From Arcticibacter sp041902385 (GTDB lineage Bacteria > Bacteroidota > Bacteroidia > Sphingobacteriales > Sphingobacteriaceae): a stretch of 64,000 nt of DNA. The notes below the pieces were generated by a model. That model saw only the letters and a list, made by a program, of their open reading frames with translations, was not told the DNA's origin and searched no databases. Position numbers and translations under genes: made by a program. The stretch lies in contig NZ_CP169244.1 of the NCBI RefSeq assembly GCF_041902385.1, forward strand, positions 2,108,001 through 2,172,000, in the 5' to 3' direction. How positions within the stretch are numbered: position 1 is the stretch's first letter; each line of letters begins with the position of its first letter. Of this stretch, positions 55,267 to 63,459 are shown one piece after another.

Positions 55267-55467
55267 AGTTTTTGGTTTAAAAATTTATGCAAAAGTACCG
55301 CATCGAGCCGTGAATATCAAACAATTATAAGGGCGGTCGTGAAGATGACAATCGATTGATTTACAAGGAAAGTGGCAGAGAGCACCTTCAAATATTTACA
55401 CCAGTGTGTTTTAAGTTCCATCTCATCCTCTTACTTTTGCAAGTATTAGCTTTGAAAATTAAGAGAT

Positions 55468-55878
55468 ATGTATCCGGAATATTTAGTAGCCCCTATGAGG
55501 GAAGAACTGACAAAGGTTGGATTCCAGGAGTTAAAGACTCCCCAAGAAGTTGATGACGTACTTAAGAGTGAAGGGACTGTATTTGTAGTAGTGAACTCGG
55601 TATGCGGTTGTGCTGCAGCCAATGCACGCCCGGCTGCTAAGATGGCGGTCCAGGGAGAAAAGCACCCTGATAAGCTGGTGACAGTTTTTGCAGGAATGGA
55701 AAAGGACGCTGTAGATAAAGCAAGAAGCTATATGCTGCCTTATCCTCCGTCTTCTCCATCTATGGCTCTTTTCAAGGATGGAAAGCTTGTTCACATGATT
55801 GAGCGTCACCAGATCGAGGGCCGTCCCGCTCAGATGATTGCTGATAACCTCAGCAGTGCATTTGAGGTTTATTGCTAA
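55468..55878 (+). CDS. Bacilliredoxin, BrxA/BrxB family
   Basis: A 136-residue thiol-disulfide protein of the YphP/YqiW family that removes bacillithiol or similar thiols from proteins. The active site is CGC in NSVCGCAAANARPA near residue 53. It begins MYPEYLVAPMREELTKVG and ends FEVYC. It is followed by a terminator that an insertion sequence has split. Bacillithiol use in this group is plausible but not shown. Confidence 0.92.
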   Translation: MYPEYLVAPMREELTKVGFQELKTPQEVDDVLKSEGTVFVVVNSVCGCAAANARPAAKMAVQGEKHPDKLVTVFAGMEKDAVDKARSYMLPYPPSSPSMALFKDGKLVHMIERHQIEGRPAQMIADNLSSAFEVYC

Positions 55879-55929
55879 AACGGCTGCCTGTGCGCACCCA
55901 TTGTTAAGTTAAAGTATAAGAAGGCCGTG

Positions 55930-55938
55930 GTCGTCACA
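55930..55938. repeat. Left copy of 9-bp target duplication
   Basis: GTCGTCACA directly precedes the left inverted repeat of the IS; an identical copy directly follows the right end at 57660-57668. Confidence 0.8.
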
Positions 55939-55976
55939 GAGGGCACTGAAAAAGCAGCTCAATAATGCTGTATTAA

Positions 55977-56025
55977 AAAAGCGATCAAGAGAAAGGCAAC
56001 TTTTACTTGGTCGCTTTTCTTTTTG
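55977..56025. terminator. Hairpin inside the left IS end
   Basis: AAAAGCGATCAAG pairs with CTTGGTCGCTTTT (one G-T mismatch in 13 positions), followed by T. It can stop transcription coming in from the bacilliredoxin gene and also end the transposase transcript. Confidence 0.75.
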
Positions 56026-56111
56026 TCCACTATTTGGTTGGGTGGTTTTTTATAGCCGATACAGGCGTATACAGAACAGATTGGGCAATCGGGCGTGATT
56101 TTTCCGGGAAC

Positions 56112-57562
56112 TTAGTTGATCAGTTTGATGATCCTTTTCAGATTTACAGTAAAGATGGCCAGTGCGCCCTGCATCTGCATATTTTCGATGCCATAGGCTA
56201 TCGCCCGGCCATAGCCATGAACGTTTTTTAGTTCACTGTTCTTGGCTTCGACCTTATACCGGTGTTTGATCTTCTGCTTATACTCGTCTGTTTCCTGAAA
56301 TGCCATCTGCTGCAGGTGCGTGTCTGATTTTATACTAACCGAGTAGGTTTTGAACTTTGCTCCGGGCCTATAGCAATTCTCTCTCAATGGGCAAACCTTA
56401 CACTTTTCAACATCAAAGTAATAGGTGTCCACCTGGTTTTCTCCAATATTTTTTTCCCGCAACGTGCCTTTCGGAAGGCCAGATGTCCCGCCGGGCAGAC
56501 GAACATATCAGCGTCCTTATTGTAATCGAACTTATCTTCTTCTTTTCTGACCCCCTGGGTGATGGCAGGGTTCAGTTTGGCCACCGTTTTGATGCCTTGT
56601 CCATTCATTAAGGCAAGGTTATCTTTCCCTGAATAAGCTGAATCGCCGATGACCGTTTCTACTTTAATGCCATTTTGCTGACTGATCTCCAACAGTTTGG
56701 GGAGTTGGGGGCCATCGCCCTTTTCCCCTGAAGTAACTACAGCAGCAGTGATGATGCGCTCCTCTGTCATCGCCAAATGGGTCTTGTAACCAAAGAATGA
56801 ACTATCAGCTGATTTATGGCCTGTTTTGGCATCCCTGTCTTTGGATAATGTATAGTGTTCCTGCGTATCTGCCACCGTCTCTTTCAACAGATTCAACTTC
56901 TCTTTTACCGACGGTATCTGGCTTAGCGTCTTGTCAGCTTCGATACACTTTTCCAATGCACTGCAATAGGCCAGTTCTTTATCCAATTCCTCTGTGCTGT
57001 TCTTTTCAGGCATTATTGCTTTCATGTCTTCATCTATCGCGTATACCGCTTTGCGCAGTAGCTTTGAACGCTCCCGTAGTACTTCCAAGGCTGAATAAGG
57101 GTTTGACCTCGACAGGGAATGGGTAGCATCAACAATGATAGACTTTGACCGGATGATCCCTTTTTCAATAGCTATTGTTACTGTTTTATTAATGAGCAGG
57201 TTTAACAGATCATTATCCTTTAACCGCAGCTTCCTGAACTTTGTTAATGAACTGGGGTCGATAACTCCTTCCTCAGGCGACATATCAAGGAAATATTTGA
57301 AGGACATATCATACTGCGAACGCTCAACAACATCCACATCCGAAACCGTATAGATCGTTTTCAACAACAGGTATTTGAACATTCGCACAGGGCTTTCAGC
57401 CTTCCTGCCGTTGGTCATGCAATATTTGCTGACCAGTTCTTCATAGATAAATGTAAAATCTATCAGGTCGTTGATCTTACGCAGAAGATTGTCTTTGGGA
57501 ACGATCAGGTCATATAGCCCTGAAAACGCGCTGAACTGTATCTGTTGTTGTTGGGCAAGCAT
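56112..57562 (-). CDS. IS1182-family DDE transposase, one frameshift
   Basis: A transposase of 483 residues after correction. The N-terminal DUF772-type domain reads FSGLYDLIVPKDNLLRKINDLIDFTFIYEELV. DDE residues are Asp in IIVDATHS, Asp in VIGDSAYSGKDN and Glu in RYKVEAKNSELKN. A Cys-rich stretch (FVCPAGH, CKVCPLRENC) precedes the last part. The frame breaks in a T7 run on the plus strand (56449-56455); adding one base joins FRKARCGKK to NIGENQVDTYYF. Read as it stands, the protein ends early at 56384. Because the break is in a homopolymer like all others here, inactivity of the element cannot be assumed. Confidence 0.88.
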
Positions 57563-57596
57563 CTTAGTGTCTTTCTTTCGACACTTTAAGATACAA

Positions 57597-57632
57597 AAAA
57601 GGAGCAGAAAACCCTCGTCTTCTACTCCTTTT
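57597..57632. terminator. Hairpin inside the right IS end
   Basis: AAAAGGAGCAGAA pairs with TTCTACTCCTTTT with one mismatch. It lies upstream of the transposase start and could shield the transposase gene from outside transcription. Confidence 0.6.
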
Positions 57633-57659
57633 GTCCCTTAGAACTTTTTCAGTGCCCTC

Positions 57660-57668
57660 GTCGTCACA
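57660..57668. repeat. Right copy of 9-bp target duplication
   Basis: GTCGTCACA directly follows the right IS end and matches the copy at 55930-55938. Confidence 0.8.
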
Positions 57669-57847
57669 CGGCCTCTCTTTTTTAGCTTTGCTATTGCTCC
57701 TGTACCTCCCTTTCACCTTCCACTGCGCAGATCTCCCTTTTTGGAAGTTCCTTCGCCTAATGCGCCTGTTTATCTCTTTATCTGGATTACTTCAATATTG
57801 CACTCTTTTAGAGCGGCTAAGGTGCCTAATGTCTAAATTTGACGAAC

Positions 57848-58231
57848 ATGAGGAAGCAAATTGCCATATTGCTAATCTTGATCTATGCATTCGGCGCCAC
57901 TGATGTGCACCAGCTGTTCAAGCTTCCTCTTCTTGTGGTGCACTACGAGAAGCACCATCGGGACAATCCCTCCATTACAGTCGGTCAGTTTCTGAAGATC
58001 CACTATCTCGATCCCCAGCCCTTTGACAAGGATTACCAGGAAGATATGAAGCTTCCATTCAAGGCGTCCCGGGACTACTGCGCCGCAGCAATGACTGTGA
58101 TGCCACCCGTCCCTGTTTCAGTTTGTTTGGTCGGCTCCCCTAAGGTTGAAGTGGTCTATGTTGCTTATGAGGAGCATATCCCTTCTGAAGCGGCTGGCCG
58201 TTCTGTGTTTCAGCCACCCAGGCTGATCTGA
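57848..58231 (+). CDS. Small exported hypothetical protein next to a cation ATPase
   Basis: A 127-residue protein with an N-terminal hydrophobic segment (KQIAILLILIYAFGATDVHQLF), then a His-rich patch (LVVHYEKHHRDNPSITVGQFLKIHY) and a stretch CAAAMTVMPPVPVSVC with two Cys. I do not know the family. The ATG at 57848 follows a TAAATTTGACG stretch. It lies 99 bases before the P-type ATPase, on the same strand. The His/Cys content and position hint at metal binding, but this is inference. Confidence 0.65.
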   Translation: MRKQIAILLILIYAFGATDVHQLFKLPLLVVHYEKHHRDNPSITVGQFLKIHYLDPQPFDKDYQEDMKLPFKASRDYCAAAMTVMPPVPVSVCLVGSPKVEVVYVAYEEHIPSEAAGRSVFQPPRLI

Positions 58232-58330
58232 TCCTGTAGCATATTTCTGGTTCTTCTAACGCCCTTTAAAGGGCATTCTTTTCGCTGCGCAGGTCTTGCC
58301 GACTGGCAGCATATTTCTAATTAAAAATTC

Positions 58331-60879
58331 ATGACAGAGCATACAACATTTGCAGTGAAGGGACTGACCGAAGCCGAAGTGAGGGCCTCTAGGCTGGCGC
58401 ATGGCAGCAATGAACTTCTTAATGCCCAGCAGGGGGAATGCGGGCGTTTTTGTCCGGTCTTCTGAAGGAGCCGATGCTCCTTCTTCTTATAGCCGTTTCC
58501 GTTCTTTACTTTATTGCAGGCGAGACGGGCGAGGGTATTTTCATGCTGAGTGCCATTCTGATCGTTTCTGGGATCTCTCTTTATCAGGACCGCAGAAACC
58601 AAAAGGCACTGGACGAGTTGCGGAAGTTAACTGAGGCATGCAGTAAGGTGATACGCGACGGCCGCGTGCTTGAAATTCCCACTCACGAGATTGTAGTGGG
58701 CGACGTGATGCTGGTGGAGGAAGGCAACATCATTAACGCCGACGGAGAAATTATCAATAGCAATGACTTTTCCGTGGACGAGTCGCCCCTCACAGGTGAG
58801 AGTGCCTCTGTTTTCAAGTCAGATTTGACCGATGACAGGATGGTTTATAGCGGTACCCTCGTGACCTCCGGGCTCGCGGTTTGCCGGGTCCTTAAAATTG
58901 GAGGCAAGACAAGGAGCGGAGAATTGGGGGGAGCGCTGGCAAATATGGAAGACTCGGAGTCGCCCCTGAGCATACAGATCAGGAACTTCGTGAGATTAAT
59001 GGCGACAGCGGGGATAGCGGTTTTTGTCCTGGTATGTGCGGTTAACTTTTTAACGGGACGCGGCTTTGTTGACAGTCTTCTGAAGGGCCTCACGCTTGCT
59101 ATGTCTGTTCTGCCGGAAGAGATTCCGGTTGCTTTCACCACTTTTATGGCCCTTGGTTCCTGGCGATTGCTCAAGTCGGGTATCATCGTGAAAAGGATCA
59201 GTACTGTTGAGGCCCTTGGCAGTGCAACCGTCATTTGTACTGATAAAACAGGCACCATTACTGAGAACAGGATGCAGCTGGAGGCTGTATTCGCGGCCGC
59301 CAACAATAGAGCCTATTTCTCCAGAGATAGTTGGGATAGCTGGACTGGCAGTGTCGTGGAGGCTGGCATGTGGGCGAGTGAGCCTGTTCCGTTTGATGCC
59401 ATGGAGAAGACCTTGCATGAGATCTACGGGCAGATTAGCGGAGTAGACAGAAGGAGCGAGTTTTCTATGGTGCATGAGTATCCGCTGATGGGCATACCTC
59501 CAATGATGACGCATATTTTTGAGGACAGCAAGGGGCGAAGGATTATAGCAGCAAAGGGTGCGCCTGAGGCGGTCCTCGCAGCTTGCCGGCTGGAAGGGGC
59601 GTATGAGAGAAAGATAGAGGATCAGGTTGCAGAGCTGTCTTCTAAAGGGTACCGGGTGCTGGCGGTGGCGTCGTCTGAGTTCGCTGGCAGCGTTTTTCCT
59701 GCTGATCAGACCGATCTTCCTTTTGTATTCCGGGGTCTGCTGGCCTTTTATGATCCGCCAAAGCCCAACATCCGCCAGGTGTTTGAAAAGTTCCGTCAGG
59801 CAGGAATTGCAGTAAAGATGCTGACAGGCGACAGTACGGCAACCGCAAGTGCTGTGGCGCGGCAGGCAGGCATGGCAAATGCGGATCGTGCTGTTGAAGG
59901 ATCCGACTTTATAAAAGCAGGAAGGCAGGAACGTAACCGACAGCTCAGTGAGTCGGCCATCTTCGCGCGCATGTATCCGGAGGCCAAGCTCGAGGTCATC
60001 AATCTGCTGAAGGAAGAAGGGCATGTGGTGGCAATGACGGGCGACGGAGTAAATGACGCAGCTGCTTTAAAAGCAGCCCACATAGGAATAGCCATGGGCC
60101 AGAGAGGGACAGAAATAGCAAAAAGTGCTGCTGCTCTGGTCCTGTCTGATGATGACCTGTCGCGTATGCTCGATGCTGTCGCCATGGGCCGCAAGATCTA
60201 CACGAACCTGAAAAAGGCTGTTCAGTATATCATCTCGATTCATATTCCAATAATCGCTGCAGTGGCGCTACCCTTGTTCCTGGGCTGGATCTATCCCAAT
60301 ATCCTGACGCCTGTCCACGTAATCTTTCTGGAGCTGATTATGGGACCTACCTGTTCAATCGTTTATGAGAATGAGCCAATGGAACGGAACGCGATGCTGC
60401 GACCTCCGCGAAAACTTACCAGCACATTCCTTTCCGGAGCTGAAATGTGGATGAGCGTAATTCAGGGGCTTGCCATCACAAGCGGTGTCTTAATCGTATA
60501 TCAATATTCACTTCGGGCGGCAGCGGACGAAAGCTATACACGTACCATGGTCTTTGCTACTCTTATTTTATCCAATATTTTCCTCTCGCAGGTGAACCGA
60601 TCTTTTTACTACTCTCTGTTCAGCACCATGCGCCACCGCAATAAACTGATGTCGGCGGTTACAGGACTAACCTTGCTGCTTCTTGCTGTAATACTTTATG
60701 TTCCGGCTGTTGCGGCATTCTTCAGAGTAGTTCCGCTATCGGTAAAATCGCTGCTTGTCTCAGCCGGAGTTTCGTTGGCATCCGTCCTTTGGTTTGAGCT
60801 GTGGAAATGGCATGAACGACAGGTGCACGAAAGGGTAGAGGACCACGGAGGAAATGAAGTTGATCACACGTTTCATTAA
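58331..60879 (+). CDS. P-type cation-transporting ATPase (P2-like), one frameshift
   Basis: A calcium/cation pump of 849 residues after correction. Motifs: actuator PLTGES, phosphorylation site CTDKTGTIT near residue 308, MLTGDSTATA, and hinge MTGDGVNDAAALKAAHIGIAMG. The membrane motif VLPEEIPVAF replaces the common PEGLP, and no CPC motif is present, so it is P2-like rather than a heavy-metal pump. The frame breaks early, in G5 at 58432-58436; one extra G joins HGSNELLNAQQ to GGMRAFLSGLLKEPM. Without correction an ATG at 58438 would give a short N-terminus. It is followed after 10 bases by a haem-binding protein. Confidence 0.9.
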
Positions 60880-60889
60880 ATAGAAAGTT

Positions 60890-61333
60890 ATGAAAAAGTT
60901 TTTAGTCGTTATCGGATTGCTGATCCTGATGGCTCAGCTTATCCGTCCCGCAAGGAACCAGGGAGTAAGCGGAGGGCCAAAATCATTCGAAAAATGCGTC
61001 GCGGTCCCCGGGCCTGTACTTTCCGTGTTGAAACGCGCCTGCTATGATTGTCATAGTAACCGTACCGCTTATCCCTGGTATGCCAATGTGCAGCCTGTTG
61101 GCTGGTGGCTCGATCATCATGTGAAGGAAGGGAAGGAAGAGCTTAACTTTGACGAGTTTGCGGCTTATGATCCTGACAAGTCACGGCATAAACTTCAGGA
61201 AAGCGCAGACGTAATTAAGGAGGGGGAGATGCCTCTTTCAAGTTATCTGCTTATTCATAAGGGGGCAAAGCTGAGTGATGCAGATACCGCAACCGTCTTA
61301 GCATGGATGAGGCAATACTCGCCCGAGAGGTAA
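60890..61333 (+). CDS. Haem-binding domain protein
   Basis: A 147-residue exported protein with an N-terminal membrane segment (KKFLVVIGLLILMAQLI) and one c-type haem site, CYDCH, in VLKRACYDCHSNRTAYPWYANVQPVGWWL. The YPWYANVQPVGWWLDHHV segment is characteristic of the haem-binding domain family in Bacteroidota. It lies 10 bases after the ATPase, so the two are probably co-transcribed. The electron partner is unknown. Confidence 0.9.
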   Translation: MKKFLVVIGLLILMAQLIRPARNQGVSGGPKSFEKCVAVPGPVLSVLKRACYDCHSNRTAYPWYANVQPVGWWLDHHVKEGKEELNFDEFAAYDPDKSRHKLQESADVIKEGEMPLSSYLLIHKGAKLSDADTATVLAWMRQYSPER

Positions 61334-61339
61334 AAGCAG

Positions 61340-62134
61340 CTAAATGTCCCTGGTGAGCAGCTTCTCCAGATCCCGATAGCTTACATCCATTCTTACCCGG
61401 CCCTGTTTGGCGTAAGCTATCTGCCCCGTTTCTTCGGAAACGATCACGGCAACGGCATCGCTCATTTCGGTGATACCAATTCCTGCCCGGTGGCGCAGGC
61501 CGAACTGCGGAGGAAGCTTGATGTTGTCGCTCACGGGAAGGATACAGCTTGCCGCTTTGATTTTGCCTTCTGAGATGACAACTGCCCCGTCATGCAGGGG
61601 GCTGTTCTTTTTAAAGATCGTCTCTATGAGCCGCTTTGAAATAAATGCGTCAATGGGCTCCCCTGTGTTCTGGTAGTACTGGTCGTCGAAGTATTTAGCA
61701 AAGACGATCAGTGCCCCCGTGCGGCTGTTCTGCATGCTCTTGCAGGCATCGATGATCGGTTTTACAGACGTTACTGTGGCCTCTTTTTCCAGCTCCTTCT
61801 TCCCCGAAAGGATCGTTTTCCATAATTTGTTCCGGTGGAGAGCTGCGTTTTTACCGATCAGAAGCAGGAAGCGCCGGATCTCCTGCTGGAAGACAATGAT
61901 GAGCGCAAGGAAACCAACTGATACAAAGCCACCGAGAATATTGCTGAGCAACCGCATATGAAGCTGCTCCGTAATGAGATACACCAAATAGATGATGATG
62001 AGCCCCAGTACAATGTTCACGGCTATGGTTCCCCGGATGAGGTTGTAAATGTAATATATGATAAAGGCGACCAGGATAATGTCGATAATATCCAGGAAGC
62101 GGAGGTGCAGAAAGCTCAGGTCAAATCGGTCCAT
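61340..62134 (-). CDS. cdaA: Diadenylate cyclase CdaA
   Basis: A 264-residue membrane-bound c-di-AMP synthase. Three N-terminal membrane helices (IIDIILVAFIIYYIYNLI, INIVLGLIIIYLVYLI-like and ILGGFVSVGFLALIIVF) precede a DisA_N domain with the catalytic SPLHDGAVVI and RHRAGIGITE motifs. No CdaR-type regulator is next to it. It lies downstream of folP on the same strand. C-di-AMP usually controls potassium and cell-wall balance, which fits an osmotic theme with the trehalose genes, though they are unlinked. Confidence 0.94.
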   Translation of the reverse strand: MDRFDLSFLHLRFLDIIDIILVAFIIYYIYNLIRGTIAVNIVLGLIIIYLVYLITEQLHMRLLSNILGGFVSVGFLALIIVFQQEIRRFLLLIGKNAALHRNKLWKTILSGKKELEKEATVTSVKPIIDACKSMQNSRTGALIVFAKYFDDQYYQNTGEPIDAFISKRLIETIFKKNSPLHDGAVVISEGKIKAASCILPVSDNIKLPPQFGLRHRAGIGITEMSDAVAVIVSEETGQIAYAKQGRVRMDVSYRDLEKLLTRDI

Positions 62135-62542
62135 CTCTTCTTTAGTCCTTCTTGTGCAAGTATTTGTTTTAAAAGGTCACAACACACCTTCAGACGGCTT
62201 CACTCCGGCTTGCCGGCATTCGCGCTGAACCTAGGTTGTGGTTGTGGACAAGATAGGAAATTCGCCGCATCTTGCGAAGAACAGTCGTTTTTTCTTGACG
62301 GATAGTGCCGGCTCTTCAGAACGCAGTATATTCAGCCGGGCATCTTGCGCTTCCCTGATCTTCGGCGCAAAACTAGCCCGTTCCTTCCGGGTGCTTTCCC
62401 ACCTTTCTCCGAGCCTTCTCTTAGACACGCTCAGCACTGATTCGGGACAGGTACTCATCTGTATCTCCCTTCAATGGGGCGGCGGTAAAGGTCGAGTAAA
62501 GCGTGTCTACGCCAAGGGCAGAACTGGATTGAAGAACAGGTA
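62135..62542. other. Intergenic region between folP and cdaA
   Basis: These 408 bases hold only one candidate small gene (62231-62458, minus). No other feature was identified apart from a short TTCGC/GCGAA inverted repeat near 62262. Confidence 0.5.
62231..62458 (-). CDS. Possible small basic protein, 75 residues
   Basis: A 75-residue open frame between folP and cdaA, same strand as both. It begins MSTCPESVLSVSKRRLGERW and is rich in Lys and Arg. A GGGAGA stretch lies about 5-10 bases upstream of the ATG, a rather good ribosome site for this genome. There is no recognised family, no signal and no membrane segment. It may be a chance frame. Confidence 0.3.
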   Translation of the reverse strand: MSTCPESVLSVSKRRLGERWESTRKERASFAPKIREAQDARLNILRSEEPALSVKKKRLFFARCGEFPILSTTTT

Positions 62543-63409
62543 TTATCCTGCTGCGGAGCCAAGGGCGGTTACCAGCCTGACTGCCTCAACTGCCTCTTTA
62601 ACGTCGTGCACGCGGAGAATGTCGGCGCCCTGCATCAGGGCGATGGTATTTAAGACTGTTGTGCCGTTGAGTGCATCTGCGGCCGTCGTGCCAAGGGTTT
62701 CCCAAATGGTCCTTTTTCGCGAAAGGCCGGCCAGGATAGGGAGTCCGAGCGCTTTCAGGCGGGAACCACTTTTTAGTAAGCTGAAGTTGTGGTTTTTCTT
62801 CTTCGCGAAGCCGAAACCGGGATCAACGATAATGTCGTTCAGCCCCAGTTGCCTCAATCGTCCCGTCTTTTCAATGAGGTAGCCCATCACTTCCTGCACC
62901 AGGTCATCGTATTCTGCAAGGGAGTTCATGGTCTGAGGAGTACCTTTCATATGCATCAGAATATAAGGGACCTGAAGCCGGGCCACTGTTTCAAACATAG
63001 CAGGGTCAAGTTCTCCGCCTGAGATGTCATTGATCATGTGCGCTCCTTCTCCGATGGCTGCTTCGGCAACGCAGGCACGGAAGGTGTCGACAGAGAGGAT
63101 TGCTTGAGGAAATTTGCTTGATAAGCGCATGATGACAGGGAGGAGTCGCTGTTTTTCCTCTTCTGCCGTGATATCTGCCGCGCCCGGACGCGACGAGTAA
63201 GCTCCCAGGTCGAGGATATCTGCGCCATCCCGCAGCATCGTTTCTGCTACAGCCTCTGCCTCGTCAAGCGAACTAAGCCGGCTGCCGGCGAAAAATGAGT
63301 CGGGCGTAATATTGAGAATGCCCATTACCTTCGGACTGCTAAGATCCAGAAGGCGTCCGCGGGCATTAATCGTTTTCTTTACCTGAAAAACCGTATTTTT
63401 ATCCCTCAT
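62543..63409 (-). CDS. folP: Dihydropteroate synthase
   Basis: A 288-residue folate-pathway enzyme joining pterin pyrophosphate and p-aminobenzoate, the sulfonamide target. Motifs: VMGILNITPDSFFAGSR near residue 30, ADILDLGAYSSRPGAADI, SVDTFRACVAEAA, IVDPGFGFAKKKNHNFSLL and GLSRKRTIWETLG. Length is normal. It is divergent from the DUF1599 gene and upstream of cdaA. Confidence 0.96.
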   Translation of the reverse strand: MRDKNTVFQVKKTINARGRLLDLSSPKVMGILNITPDSFFAGSRLSSLDEAEAVAETMLRDGADILDLGAYSSRPGAADITAEEEKQRLLPVIMRLSSKFPQAILSVDTFRACVAEAAIGEGAHMINDISGGELDPAMFETVARLQVPYILMHMKGTPQTMNSLAEYDDLVQEVMGYLIEKTGRLRQLGLNDIIVDPGFGFAKKKNHNFSLLKSGSRLKALGLPILAGLSRKRTIWETLGTTAADALNGTTVLNTIALMQGADILRVHDVKEAVEAVRLVTALGSAAG

Positions 63410-63459
63410 AATCGCAAAATAGCGCTTTATTCATCTTTAAATCAAATATCGTAAACGTT

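Larger units (their letters stand above)
55939..57659 (-). mobile_element. IS1182-like insertion sequence, 1721 bp
   Basis: A complete element bounded by 16-bp perfect inverted repeats, GAGGGCACTGAAAAAG at 55939-55954 and its complement at 57644-57659. It has one transposase gene on the minus strand and a 9-bp flanking duplication GTCGTCACA. Terminator-like hairpins lie inside both ends. Family assignment rests on the transposase sequence by recognition. Confidence 0.88.
55922..57683 (+). terminator. Rho-independent terminator split by the insertion sequence
   Basis: The flanks of the IS, joined with one copy of the 9-bp duplication, give AGGCCGTG, a 7-base loop GTCGTCA, then CACGGCCT and a run ending in six or seven T. 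This is a good terminator for the bacilliredoxin gene. The left arm is at 55922-55929 and the right arm and T tract at 57667-57683; the IS lies between. Confidence 0.8.

Noticed and set aside
59050..60024. 324-codon minus-strand frame
   Set aside because: Antisense to the P-type ATPase, whose plus-strand motifs are complete.
62238..62882. 214-codon plus-strand frame
   Set aside because: Runs through the folP-cdaA gap and antisense into folP; the translation has shadow-like composition with many Ser/Arg and no motif.
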